The notes below the pieces were generated by a model, which saw only the letters and a list, made by a program, of their open reading frames with translations, had not been told where the DNA came from and ran no database searches. From the NCBI GenBank assembly GCA_004144935.1, contig SDZP01000097.1, positions 1 to 10,547 on the forward strand: a stretch of DNA of 10,547 bases, written 5' to 3'. The position numbers were made by a program, and so were the translations under genes. Positions within the stretch are counted from its first letter, which is position 1; each line of letters begins with the position of its first letter. This document shows, piece after piece, positions 1 through 6,878 of this stretch. Source of the stretch: Caulobacteraceae bacterium (GTDB taxonomy: Bacteria; Pseudomonadota; Alphaproteobacteria; Caulobacterales; Caulobacteraceae).

Positions 1-1418
1 TCGGCCGAGCGGGTGCTCTCCACCACGACGACGATCTCCGGCTTGTTGGAGCTGGCGCGGACCAGGATCCAGCTGCCGTCGTCGAGCGCCACGCGGACGC
101 CGTTGACGGTGATCACTTCCTTGATCTTGCGGCCGAGGATCTCGGCGCCTTGGGCGGCGAGCCCTTCGTACTCGGTGACCATTTTTTGTACCACGCCGTA
201 TTTTTCCTCGTCGGCGCAGTGCGGGCTCATCGTGAGCGAGGTGTAGGCGACCGGCAGGGCGTCCTTCAGTTGTGAGAGCTTTTTGTCCGGGTTGCGGTCG
301 AGCATCGAGAGGATGGCGGCGGCGGCGGTCAGGCCGCAGTCGTAGCCGCGGCCGAGCGGCTCGTTGAGGAAGAAGTGGCCGCTCTTTTCGAAGCCGGCCA
401 GGGCGCCGAGCTCGGCCGACTTGCGCTTGATGTAGCTGTGGCCGGTCTTCCAGTAGACGGTGGTCGCGCCATTGGCCTCGAGGATCGGGTCGGTGGCGTA
501 GAGGCCGGTCGACTTCACATCGACGACGAAGGTGGCGCCCGGGTTGAGCGGGGCCAGGTCGCGGGCCAGCATCAGGCCGATCTTGACGGCGAAGATCTCC
601 TCGCCGGTGTCGTCGACCACGCCGCAGCGGTCGCCGTCGCCATCGAAGCCCAGCGCCAGGTCGGCCCCGAATTCCCTGACCGCCTTGCTCATCTCCTGGA
701 GCATCTCGTGGTCTTCAGGATTGGGATTGTACTTGGGGAAGGTCCAGTCCAGCTCGCAGTCCATCTCATAGACCACGGCCACCCCCATGCGGCGCAGGGC
801 GTCGGGCACGAAGGCGCCGGCGGTGCCGTTGCCGCAGGCGGCGACCACCTTCAACGGGCGGGTGATCTGGGCGCGGCGGGCGACATCGGCGATGTAGCGC
901 TCGTGCATGCCTTCGATGCGGGTGACCTTGCCGCCGTCGCGGGGCTGGAACTTCGCGCCCAGCACGATGTCCTTCAGCGCCCCCATCTCGTCGGGGCCGA
1001 AGGTCAGGGGGCGGGCGGCGCCCATCTTCACCCCGGTCCAGCCGTTCTCGTTGTGGCTGGCGGTGACCATGGCCACGCAGGGGGCGCCCAAGTCGAACTG
1101 GGCGTAATAGGCGGTCGGCGACAGGGCCAGGCCGATGTCCAGCACCTCGCAGCCGGCCTCGATGAGGCCCAGGCTCAGGGCCTGCTTGATGGTCAGGCTA
1201 TAGCTGCGGAAGTCGTGGCCGACGACGATGCGGCGGTGACCCAGGCTCTGGATGTAGGTCCCCAGGCCCAGGCCCAGGGCCTGGATGCCCAGCAGGTTGA
1301 TGTCCGGCCCGAACAGCCAGCGCGCGTCGTACTCGCGAAACCCGCTGGCCTTGACCAGCGGCTCGGTCTCGTAGGCGACGGTGTTGGGGACGAGGTCGGA
1401 ACGCGGGATGAAGGGCAT
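1..1418 (-). CDS. manB: Phosphomannomutase/phosphoglucomutase, 3' end cut by window edge
   Basis: An alpha-D-phosphohexomutase that interconverts hexose 6-phosphates and 1-phosphates in the cytoplasm, feeding GDP-mannose and related nucleotide sugars for LPS or exopolysaccharide. The 472 codons seen carry all four family signatures in order: the phosphoserine loop TASHN (Ser121), the metal-binding loop DGDGDR (Asp259, 261, 263), the sugar-specificity loop GFEKSGH (342-348) and the phosphate-binding loop RASSNKPE (454-461). The reading frame is still open at the left edge, so only the last few tens of residues are missing compared with the roughly 460-500 aa usual for the family. The ATG start begins the protein MPFIPRSDLVPNT. 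It is on the same strand as kdsD, but about 325 bp and an opposite-strand gene lie between, so it probably has its own promoter. The exact substrate preference (mannose or glucose phosphate) cannot be read from sequence. Confidence 0.93.
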   Translation of the reverse strand, partial: MPFIPRSDLVPNTVAYETEPLVKASGFREYDARWLFGPDINLLGIQALGLGLGTYIQSLGHRRIVVGHDFRSYSLTIKQALSLGLIEAGCEVLDIGLALSPTAYYAQFDLGAPCVAMVTASHNENGWTGVKMGAARPLTFGPDEMGALKDIVLGAKFQPRDGGKVTRIEGMHERYIADVARRAQITRPLKVVAACGNGTAGAFVPDALRRMGVAVVYEMDCELDWTFPKYNPNPEDHEMLQEMSKAVREFGADLALGFDGDGDRCGVVDDTGEEIFAVKIGLMLARDLAPLNPGATFVVDVKSTGLYATDPILEANGATTVYWKTGHSYIKRKSAELGALAGFEKSGHFFLNEPLGRGYDCGLTAAAAILSMLDRNPDKKLSQLKDALPVAYTSLTMSPHCADEEKYGVVQKMVTEYEGLAAQGAEILGRKIKEVITVNGVRVALDDGSWILVRASSNKPEIVVVVESTRSA

Positions 1419-1449
1419 GGATTGGGGACTCAGGTTGCCTGACGTGCGG

Positions 1450-1480
1450 GTTCTATACGCGTCCGTAACGGCGGGGTCAG
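1450..1480 (-). promoter_or_regulatory. Possible housekeeping promoter for the phosphohexomutase gene
   Basis: Read on the minus strand, CTGACCC (1474-1480) and TATAGAAC (1450-1457) are separated by 16 nt. They match 5 of 7 and 6 of 8 positions of the Caulobacter -35 and -10 patterns. Transcription would begin near 1443, about 25 nt before the start codon. The spacer is slightly longer than the usual 10-14 nt, so this is a tentative call. Confidence 0.3.
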
Positions 1481-1547
1481 CGGGGAGATGCACAGCGGCG
1501 GGCCGCATCAGTTGATTGAGCAAATTCCGGTCTTTAAGGTCGGACCT

Positions 1548-1739
1548 ATGCGCACCACCGTCACGCTCGACGCCGAACTCATGGCTAAAGCCCGGGAAGC
1601 CTCTGGTCTTCAGGATAGCGCCGCTCTGCTGAGCGAAGCGCTGACCGCGCTCATCGAGCGGGACACCGCCAGGCGCCTGGCGCGGCTGGGTGGGAGTGAG
1701 CCGAACCTGAAAACATTTCGTCGACGGCCGTCGAACTGA
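1548..1739 (+). CDS. Solitary VapB-type antitoxin
   Basis: This 63-aa protein resembles antitoxins of VapBC toxin-antitoxin modules, which bind operator DNA as ribbon-helix-helix dimers and neutralise a PIN-domain RNase with their C-terminal tail. MRTTVTLD (1-8) fits the beta strand, residues 9-19 and 24-37 fit the two helices, and the tail ARRLARLGGSEP (41-52) is typical of this VapB subgroup. An in-frame ATG at 1488 would add 20 residues, but they look unlike the family. The ATG at 1548 has a weak AAGG about 10 nt upstream and begins exactly at the family N-terminus. No VapC follows: the next gene is kdsD on the opposite strand, with its stop three bases away, and no PIN-like protein is seen upstream. 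It may be an orphan antitoxin or a regulator acting on a toxin encoded elsewhere. Confidence 0.8.
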   Translation: MRTTVTLDAELMAKAREASGLQDSAALLSEALTALIERDTARRLARLGGSEPNLKTFRRRPSN

Positions 1740-1742
1740 TCG

Positions 1743-2699
1743 TCAAACCACCCCGGCGCTCAGCACGTCGTGAACGTGCAGCACGCCGACGGGGCGGCCG
1801 TCGTCGACGACGAACAGCACGGTGATGCGGCTCTCGTTCATGATCCGGGCGGCGTCGGCGGCCAGGGTCTGGGCGGTGACGGCCTTGGGGTTGCGGCTCA
1901 TCACCTGTTCGACGGTCTTGTTCGACAGGCCCGCGAAGTTGCGGCGCAGGTCGCCGTCGGTGACCACCCCGGCCAGCCGGCCTTCGGCGTCGACCACGCC
2001 GACGACGCCGAGACGGCGGGCGGTCATCACCTCCATGGCCTGGGGCATCGGCATGTCGAGGCCGGCCAGCGGCGCCTCGGCCAGCTTGTGCATCAGGTCG
2101 CCGACCGTGCGCAGCATGGCCCCGAGCTTGCCGCCCGGATGGAAGACGTGAAAGTCCTTCGGCGTGAAGCCGCGCCGCTCCAGCAGGGCGACGGCCAGCG
2201 CGTCGCCGAGCGCGATCTGCAGGGTGGTGGAGGTGGTCGGGGCGTTGAGCTCGCCGGTGGCCTCCGGCGCGTCGGCCAGCTTCAGCACGATGGTCGAGGC
2301 GGCGCCCAAGGCGCTGGCCGGGTTGGCGGTCATGCCCAGCAGCGGCAGGGCGAAGCGGTGGCAGTAGGCGATGATGTCGGACAGCTCGCGCACCTCGCCG
2401 GACTTGGAGAGGGCCAGGACGACGTCGCCGTCGCCGAACATGCCCAGGTCGCCGTGGCTGGCCTCGGCGGCATGGACGAACATCGCCGGGGTGCCGGTCG
2501 AGGCCAGGGTGGCGGCGATCTTGCGGGCCACATGACCGCTCTTGCCGATGCCGGTGCAGACCACCCGGCCCTTGGCGGCGAAAACGGTCTCGACGGCGCG
2601 GGCGAAATCTTCGCCGAGGTCGGCGGCCTGCTGGTCAAGGGCGCGGGCTTCGGTGGTCAGGACTCGCCTGCCGGCCGTCACGGGATCGATGTCGCTCAT
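1743..2699 (-). CDS. kdsD: D-arabinose-5-phosphate isomerase (KdsD/KpsF family)
   Basis: A cytoplasmic enzyme converting D-ribulose 5-phosphate to D-arabinose 5-phosphate, the first committed step to Kdo, the inner-core sugar of LPS. The 318-aa length is normal for the family. Residues 30-175 form the SIS sugar-isomerase domain, with GIGKSGH (50-56), HGDLG (82-86), KSGE (99-102) and PTTSTT (154-159). FHPGG (186-190) follows, in a region that carries a conserved His in known KdsD enzymes. Two CBS domains occupy about 203-258 and 266-316, with TDGDLRR (247-253) in the first. The start overlaps the stop of the upstream small membrane protein gene in an ATGA, so translation is probably coupled. 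Together with the neighbouring phosphohexomutase it suggests an envelope-polysaccharide region. Whether it serves LPS (kdsD) or a capsule (kpsF) cannot be decided here; with no capsule genes visible, kdsD is preferred. Confidence 0.95.
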   Translation of the reverse strand: MSDIDPVTAGRRVLTTEARALDQQAADLGEDFARAVETVFAAKGRVVCTGIGKSGHVARKIAATLASTGTPAMFVHAAEASHGDLGMFGDGDVVLALSKSGEVRELSDIIAYCHRFALPLLGMTANPASALGAASTIVLKLADAPEATGELNAPTTSTTLQIALGDALAVALLERRGFTPKDFHVFHPGGKLGAMLRTVGDLMHKLAEAPLAGLDMPMPQAMEVMTARRLGVVGVVDAEGRLAGVVTDGDLRRNFAGLSNKTVEQVMSRNPKAVTAQTLAADAARIMNESRITVLFVVDDGRPVGVLHVHDVLSAGVV

Positions 2700-2857
2700 T
2701 GGGCGGTGCGGAGTCCTGCGGCTTTGGCGGGGGTGGTCGGTTCGTGCCCGAACGGGGCGGGCGAGCGGGCGCCCTGGCCCTGCGGCCAGACCATGGCCAG
2801 CATGATCATGCCGACGGTCAGGGCGATGGCCAGGGGATAGAAGAAGCGGTCGCGCAT
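2696..2857 (-). CDS. 53-aa single-pass membrane protein upstream of kdsD
   Basis: I do not recognise this protein. It begins MRDRFFYPLAIALTVGMIML: a short positively charged N-terminus, then a hydrophobic segment of about 18 residues (7-24), then a Pro/Ala-rich hydrophilic tail. That pattern predicts one transmembrane helix, probably with the N-terminus in the cytoplasm. The stop TGA overlaps the kdsD ATG (ATGA), strong support for a real gene co-translated with kdsD. The frame is open further upstream to 3091, but the upstream part would overlap gpmA on the other strand, and its composition looks like antisense of gpmA. The ATG at 2857 lies 7 nt after a -10-like GCTATAGC with no Shine-Dalgarno, so the mRNA may be leaderless. 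Confidence 0.65.
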   Translation of the reverse strand: MRDRFFYPLAIALTVGMIMLAMVWPQGQGARSPAPFGHEPTTPAKAAGLRTAQ

Positions 2858-2864
2858 GGGCACG

Positions 2865-2893
2865 GCTATAGCCTGCGCCGCCGGCCGGTTGAA
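2865..2893 (-). promoter_or_regulatory. Promoter for the small membrane protein-kdsD operon
   Basis: On the minus strand TTCAACC (2887-2893) and GCTATAGC (2865-2872) are 14 nt apart. The -10 matches 7 of 8 positions of the Caulobacter GCTANAWC pattern, while the -35 is weak (4 of 7). Only 7 nt separate the -10 from the ATG at 2857, so transcription would start at or next to the start codon. Confidence 0.45.
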
Positions 2894-2899
2894 CCCCGC

Positions 2900-2926
2900 T
2901 TGACCCGCCGGCCTCATCGCCTTAGC
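2900..2926 (+). promoter_or_regulatory. Promoter for gpmA
   Basis: TTGACCC (2900-2906) matches 6 of 7 positions of the -35 pattern and is followed after 12 nt by GCCTTAGC (2919-2926), a weaker -10 (5 of 8). The start codon is only 10 nt beyond, and no Shine-Dalgarno is present. This suggests a leaderless or near-leaderless gpmA mRNA. Confidence 0.45.
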
Positions 2927-2936
2927 CCACCGATCC

Positions 2937-3647
2937 ATGGCAACCCTCATCCTCCTCCGCCACGGCCAGAGCCAGTGGAACCTCGAAAACCGCTTCACCG
3001 GCTGGGTGGACGTGGACCTCACCGCCGAAGGCGAAGCCCAGGCCACCAAGGGCGGCGCGTTGATCAAGGCCGCCGGCCTGCATGTCGACAAGGCCTATAC
3101 CTCGGTGCTCAAGCGGGCCCAGCGCACGGGCGCGCTGGCCATGGACGCGGCGGGGCAGGGCGACATCGCCTTCACCAACGACTGGCGGCTGAACGAGCGC
3201 CACTACGGCGGGCTGACCGGCCTCAACAAGGCCGAGACGGCGGCCAAGCACGGCGACGAGCAGGTGACCATCTGGCGGCGCAGCTACGATGTGCCGCCGC
3301 CCCCTCTGGCGGCCGGCGGCGAGTGGGACTTCTCGGCGGACGAACGCTACGCCGGCAAGGCCATCCCCGACACCGAGAGCCTGAAGACCACCCTGGACCG
3401 GGTCGAACCCTACTGGACCGCCGAGATCGCGCCGCATCTGAAGGCCGGCGAGACGGTGCTGGTGGCGGCGCACGGCAACTCGCTGCGGGCCATCGTCAAG
3501 CTGCTGTTCGCGGTGCCGGACAGCGACATCGTCGGAGTCGAGATCCCGACGGGCAATCCGCTGGTGATCGAGCTGGACGCCGAGCTCAAGCCGGTGTCGG
3601 CGCGGTATCTGGATACGGACCGGGCGCAGCCGCTGCCGGCGGTCTGA
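2937..3647 (+). CDS. gpmA: 2,3-bisphosphoglycerate-dependent phosphoglycerate mutase
   Basis: A cytoplasmic enzyme of glycolysis and gluconeogenesis interconverting 3-phosphoglycerate and 2-phosphoglycerate through a phosphohistidine. The 236-aa protein is of normal length. The catalytic motif LLRHGQSQWN (6-15) carries the phosphorylated His9. NRFTGWVDVDLT (18-29) is the family signature, and ERHYGGLTGLNK (87-98) holds the acid/base Glu87. RRSYDVPPPP (114-123) is typical of dPGM rather than of other histidine phosphatases, and VAAHGNSLRA (176-185) holds the second catalytic His179. The ATG at 2937 gives the exact family N-terminus MATLILLRHG. It diverges from the kdsD operon. An inverted repeat begins two bases after the stop codon and may end its transcript. 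Confidence 0.97.
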   Translation: MATLILLRHGQSQWNLENRFTGWVDVDLTAEGEAQATKGGALIKAAGLHVDKAYTSVLKRAQRTGALAMDAAGQGDIAFTNDWRLNERHYGGLTGLNKAETAAKHGDEQVTIWRRSYDVPPPPLAAGGEWDFSADERYAGKAIPDTESLKTTLDRVEPYWTAEIAPHLKAGETVLVAAHGNSLRAIVKLLFAVPDSDIVGVEIPTGNPLVIELDAELKPVSARYLDTDRAQPLPAV

Positions 3648-3648
3648 A

Positions 3649-3736
3649 TGTAACTCGGGGACAGTCACTTTTTTCCGGTTCGGTGACGGTTGCCGCCTTT
3701 CGCGAGGCTGAAAAAAGTGACTGTCCCCGAATTACA
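3649..3736. repeat. Long inverted repeat of REP/MITE type
   Basis: Left arm 3649-3675 and right arm 3710-3736 are 27 nt each and complementary at 26 positions, around a 34-nt loop. Reading inward, each arm runs TGTAA, then C or T, then TCGGGGACAGTCAC and six T. From memory, GGGGACAGTCAC-type palindromes recur in many proteobacterial genomes and are linked to REP-associated tyrosine transposases (RAYT); that link is not proven here. The element fills the whole gap between gpmA and the deaminase gene and reaches into the latter. Its RNA hairpin could end gpmA transcripts or cover the deaminase start. Confidence 0.85.
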
Positions 3737-4178
3737 CCCCACGGACGAAGTCTTCATGCGCGCCGCGATCGCCGCCGCGCAGGTCAATCTCGGGAGAACC
3801 GCACCCAATCCCGTCGTCGGCTGCGTGCTCGTCCGCGGCGGGGTGATCCTGAGTAGCGGGGCCACGGCCCCGGGCGGCAGGCCGCATGCCGAGGACCAGG
3901 CGCTGGCGGCGGCGGGAGAGGCCCGGGGCGCCACCGCCTATGTCACCCTCGAGCCCTGCGGGGCGAGGTCCTCGGGCGGGACCTCCTGTTCGCAGCTGCT
4001 GGTCGAGGCCGGGGTGGCGCGGGTCGTGGTGGCCTGCGACGATCCCTCGCCGTTCGCGGCCGGACGCGGCGCCGAGCGATTGCGCGCCGCGGGGATCGTG
4101 GTCGAGATGGGCCTGCTGGCCGAGGAGGCGAAGGCGGCCCTCGATTACGCGGCCTGGTTCCAGACCCAGACGCCGTAG
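3717..4178 (+). CDS. Stand-alone RibD-type deaminase domain protein
   Basis: About 153 aa matching the N-terminal deaminase domain of RibD, which in riboflavin synthesis deaminates 2,5-diamino-6-ribosylamino-4(3H)-pyrimidinone 5'-phosphate. The zinc site is complete: HAE (His57, Glu59) and PC-x9-C (Cys81, Cys91). NLGRTAPNPVVGCVL near residue 25 and the DDPSPFAAG stretch are also RibD-like. Between the cysteines, GARSSGGTS replaces the usual SHxGRTPP, so the substrate may differ. The protein ends at the domain boundary, without the reductase domain (RibD is usually about 350-380 aa). The start is uncertain. GTG 3717 has GAGG 9 nt upstream but lies in the right arm of the inverted repeat. TTG 3690 is in the repeat loop. 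ATG 3756 would trim the first helix. The original start may have been lost when the repeat inserted. It could be an accessory deaminase or a decaying copy. Confidence 0.75.
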   Translation: MTVPELHPTDEVFMRAAIAAAQVNLGRTAPNPVVGCVLVRGGVILSSGATAPGGRPHAEDQALAAAGEARGATAYVTLEPCGARSSGGTSCSQLLVEAGVARVVVACDDPSPFAAGRGAERLRAAGIVVEMGLLAEEAKAALDYAAWFQTQTP

Positions 4179-4236
4179 AGCCAAAGTTAAGCAAGTTCGG
4201 TCATCACTGGTTTCCCAAGAGGGGGAGCCACCGCGC

Positions 4237-5502
4237 ATGAGTGCCGCGCCGGCGTCCGGGCCCAGGCGCCTGACGCAAGCCGATGTCGATCTGATCTGCG
4301 CCCGCCACGACCGCCTGTGGTCGGGCCGGGGCGGCGGCGCGCGGGCGGTGTTCAGCTTCACCGACCTGTCGGGCCTGAACCTCTCGGGGCGCAATCTCTG
4401 CGACGCCGACTTCACCGGGGCCCAGCTCAGCGACGCGCGGCTGGTCGGGACCAAGCTCGACAACGCCAGCTTCTTCGGGGCCGACATGCAGGGCGCCGAC
4501 TTCACCGAGGCCTCCCTGCGCCGCGCCGACCTGCGCGGCTCCTGCCTGCGCGGGGCCAACCTGTCGGGCGCCGACATGTTCGAGGCCGATCTGCGCGAAG
4601 GGGCGATCGCCGCCGCCGACGCCGAGAAGGGCCTGCGCATCCTGGAGCACCAGGTGCGGGCCGGCGACGCGCGCGGCGCCAACCTGTCGGGCGCCAACCT
4701 GGAGCGCTCGCGGCTGTCGGGCGTGGTGGCGGTCAAGGCCGACTTCAGCGACGCCATCCTCAAGGACGCCAAGCTGGTCCGGGCCAATCTCAAGCAGTGT
4801 TCGCTGGGCGGGGCGGACCTGTCGGGCGCCGACCTGTCGGGGGCGGACCTGTCCGGCGCCGATCTGCACGACGCCATCCTGGTCGGGGCCAAGACCACCA
4901 TGTGGAAGGTCGACGGGGCCGACATGAAGGGCGCCCTGACCGACAAGGCGTCCGGCGCGCCGGTCTCCGGCCTGCCCTATGAGCAGATGATCCGCGACCA
5001 TGCCCGCTGGTGCGAAACGGCCGGCGCGGCCGGGGCGCCGTCGAAGTTCGATGGCGCCGACCTGCGCGCCCTGGGCTCGCTCAAGGGCCTGAACCTCACC
5101 GCCCTGTCGGGCCGCGGCGCGGTCTTCTACGGCCTCGACCTGGAAGGGGTGCAGCTGCAGGGGGCCCAGCTGGAGGGCGCCGACCTGCGGAGCTGCAACC
5201 TGCGCCGGGCAGACCTGCGGGGCGCGCGGCTTGCCGGGGCCAAGCTGTCGGGCTCCGACCTGCGCGAGGCGCAGCTGGGGCCCCTGCTGATCGCGGCCGA
5301 TCGGCTGATGCCGGCCGACCTGACCGGGGCGCTGCTGAAGGGCGCGGATCTGGCCCGTTGCGACATCCGCCAGGCCCGGATGAGGGGCGCCGACCTGTCG
5401 CGCGCCAACTTCACGAACGCCCACACCAAGGGGGCCGACCTGACCGACGCGATCCGCACGGGGACGCGCGGCCTCGACTGGAGTCCGTTGAGTTCGGGCT
5501 GA
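4237..5502 (+). CDS. Pentapeptide-repeat protein, first of a tandem pair
   Basis: A 421-aa protein built mostly of A(D/N)LxX pentapeptide repeats, which fold as a right-handed square beta helix. Repeat stretches lie at about 43-120, 146-217, 271-346 and 360-406, with a very regular GADLS run at 192-210. They are broken by an insert at 121-145 and a linker at 222-270 containing HARWCETAG (255-263). The N-terminus holds RRLTQADVDLI (10-20), shared with the next gene. There is no signal peptide or membrane segment, so it is probably cytoplasmic. Function is unknown: some family members protect gyrase, but nothing here points to that. The ATG at 4237 has a GGGGGAG site about 10 nt upstream; longer in-frame readings would run back through the deaminase gene. 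Long open frames on the opposite strand here are by-products of the repeat periodicity. Confidence 0.93.
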   Translation: MSAAPASGPRRLTQADVDLICARHDRLWSGRGGGARAVFSFTDLSGLNLSGRNLCDADFTGAQLSDARLVGTKLDNASFFGADMQGADFTEASLRRADLRGSCLRGANLSGADMFEADLREGAIAAADAEKGLRILEHQVRAGDARGANLSGANLERSRLSGVVAVKADFSDAILKDAKLVRANLKQCSLGGADLSGADLSGADLSGADLHDAILVGAKTTMWKVDGADMKGALTDKASGAPVSGLPYEQMIRDHARWCETAGAAGAPSKFDGADLRALGSLKGLNLTALSGRGAVFYGLDLEGVQLQGAQLEGADLRSCNLRRADLRGARLAGAKLSGSDLREAQLGPLLIAADRLMPADLTGALLKGADLARCDIRQARMRGADLSRANFTNAHTKGADLTDAIRTGTRGLDWSPLSSG

Positions 5503-5576
5503 GCGGCTTAACGCTTCGTCGCCCGGTGTTCGGCTAAACTCGGCGCCGACTGATTCGACCCTTGGGGGAGGGCTTT

Positions 5577-6836
5577 GTGACCTTGACCGAAACGCCGATG
5601 ACCGGCCGCCGGCGCCTGACGCAGCCGGAGCTTGACCTGCTGATGACCGCCCATGAGCGGTTTCTCGAGGGCAAGCCCGGCGGCAAGCGCGCCGCGCTGC
5701 GCTTTCTCAATCTCTCCGGGCTGGAGTTCTCGGGCCGCAACCTCGCCGACGCCGACCTGTCGGCCTCGATCCTCGACGGCGCGCGGATGATCCGCACCCG
5801 GCTGGACCGCTGCAACCTGTTCGGCTCCGACCTGCGCAAGGCCAACCTGACCCAGGCCTCGCTGGTGCGGGCCGACCTGCGCGGCGCCTGCCTGCGCGGC
5901 GCCAACCTCAGCCAGGCGGACCTGACCCAGGCCGACTTCCGCGAGGGCCAGATCGCCATCCCGCACCCGCGCAAGGGCCTGGGCAGCCTGCGCCAGGAGC
6001 CGCGCATCGGTTCGGCCGACGAGGCCGATTTCACCGGCGCCACCCTGGACGGATCGAAATTCCACGGCGTCTCGGCCTTCGCGGCTGACTTCACGGACTG
6101 CTCGCTGAAGGGTGCGACCCTGACCGGGGCCAACCTCAAGGACGCCAACCTGGCCGGGGCCGACCTGGACGGCGCCAGCGTCGGCGGGGCCAACCTCGAG
6201 GGGGCCGATTTCACCGGCGCGGTGCTGTCGGGGGTCGATACCTCCACCGCCAGGATGAGCGGCGCCAAGCTGGCCGGCTCGCTGACCGGCCCGACGCGCG
6301 AGGCGTTGACGGCCGCCGTCGCCTGCCTGGCGCAGATGAAGGCCAACCACGCCTGGTGCGAGACCGGCGGCAAGGAGGGCGCGCCCGCCAGGATCGACGG
6401 CGCCGACCTGCGACCCCTGGGCGAGGCGTTGAAGGGGATGCGGCTGACGGCCCTGAGCGCCAAGGGCGCCTGCCTGGTCGGCATGAACCTGGCCGGGGCT
6501 CAGCTGCAGGGCGCCAACTTCGAGGGCGCGGACCTGCGCGGCATCAACCTGCAACGGGCCGACCTGCGGGGCGCCCGGCTTTCCGGGGCCAACCTGACCA
6601 AGGCCGACCTGCGCGGAGCGGCGATCGGCGTGCTGCCGCTGGGTCCCGGCCGTGAGACGCCGGCGACCCTGAACCAGACCTGCCTGCGGTATGCCAACCT
6701 GCAGGCCGCCGACCTGACCCGCGCCATCCTCGACGGGGCCGACCTGCGGGGCGCGAACCTGACCGGAACGACCCTGGTCTCGACCAGCTTCCGGGACGCC
6801 GAGCTGGGCTCGGTGATCGGGATGGAACCGGCCTAG
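5577..6836 (+). CDS. Pentapeptide-repeat protein, second of a tandem pair
   Basis: A 419-aa paralogue of the preceding gene with the same layout: RRLTQPELDLL near the N-terminus, LSGLEFSGRNLADADL, a non-repeat insert at about residues 124-148, a central HAWCETGG linker (258-265), DGADLRPLG, and LTALSAKGACLVGMNLAGAQ leading into the last repeat blocks. The shared non-repeat segments show duplication of one ancestral gene rather than convergence of repeats. GTG 5577 is chosen because GGGGGAGG lies 5-6 nt upstream and the N-terminus then aligns with the paralogue; a TTG at 5562 would sit on top of that binding site. The gap to the first gene is 74 nt, so the two may be co-transcribed. It appears cytoplasmic, with function unknown. 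Confidence 0.92.
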   Translation: MTLTETPMTGRRRLTQPELDLLMTAHERFLEGKPGGKRAALRFLNLSGLEFSGRNLADADLSASILDGARMIRTRLDRCNLFGSDLRKANLTQASLVRADLRGACLRGANLSQADLTQADFREGQIAIPHPRKGLGSLRQEPRIGSADEADFTGATLDGSKFHGVSAFAADFTDCSLKGATLTGANLKDANLAGADLDGASVGGANLEGADFTGAVLSGVDTSTARMSGAKLAGSLTGPTREALTAAVACLAQMKANHAWCETGGKEGAPARIDGADLRPLGEALKGMRLTALSAKGACLVGMNLAGAQLQGANFEGADLRGINLQRADLRGARLSGANLTKADLRGAAIGVLPLGPGRETPATLNQTCLRYANLQAADLTRAILDGADLRGANLTGTTLVSTSFRDAELGSVIGMEPA

Positions 6837-6878
6837 AGCGGCGGTTGCCTGCGCCGGACGGTACCGTAGGCTGCGGCG

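Noticed and set aside
375..1442. 355-codon plus-strand open frame
   Set aside because: It is antisense to the phosphohexomutase, whose four signature motifs are intact; the product is Gly/Ala/His-rich shadow sequence.
1512..1538. Promoter for vapB: TTGATTG and TTTAAG
   Set aside because: The -10 is poor and the spacing is short; too weak to call.
1770..2840. 356-codon plus-strand open frame over kdsD
   Set aside because: Antisense shadow of a clearly identified enzyme, with low-complexity composition.
4807..4867. Direct DNA repeat, GCGGACCTGTCGGGC-like units, considered as a tandem or CRISPR-like array
   Set aside because: The units are 15 bp in phase with the GADLS codons of the pentapeptide protein and have no spacers; this is coding repetition.
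5508..5540. Promoter for the second pentapeptide gene: TTAACGC and GCTAAACT
   Set aside because: Each element looks good alone, but the 18-nt gap between them is longer than the 10-14 nt expected for this pattern. Left unannotated.
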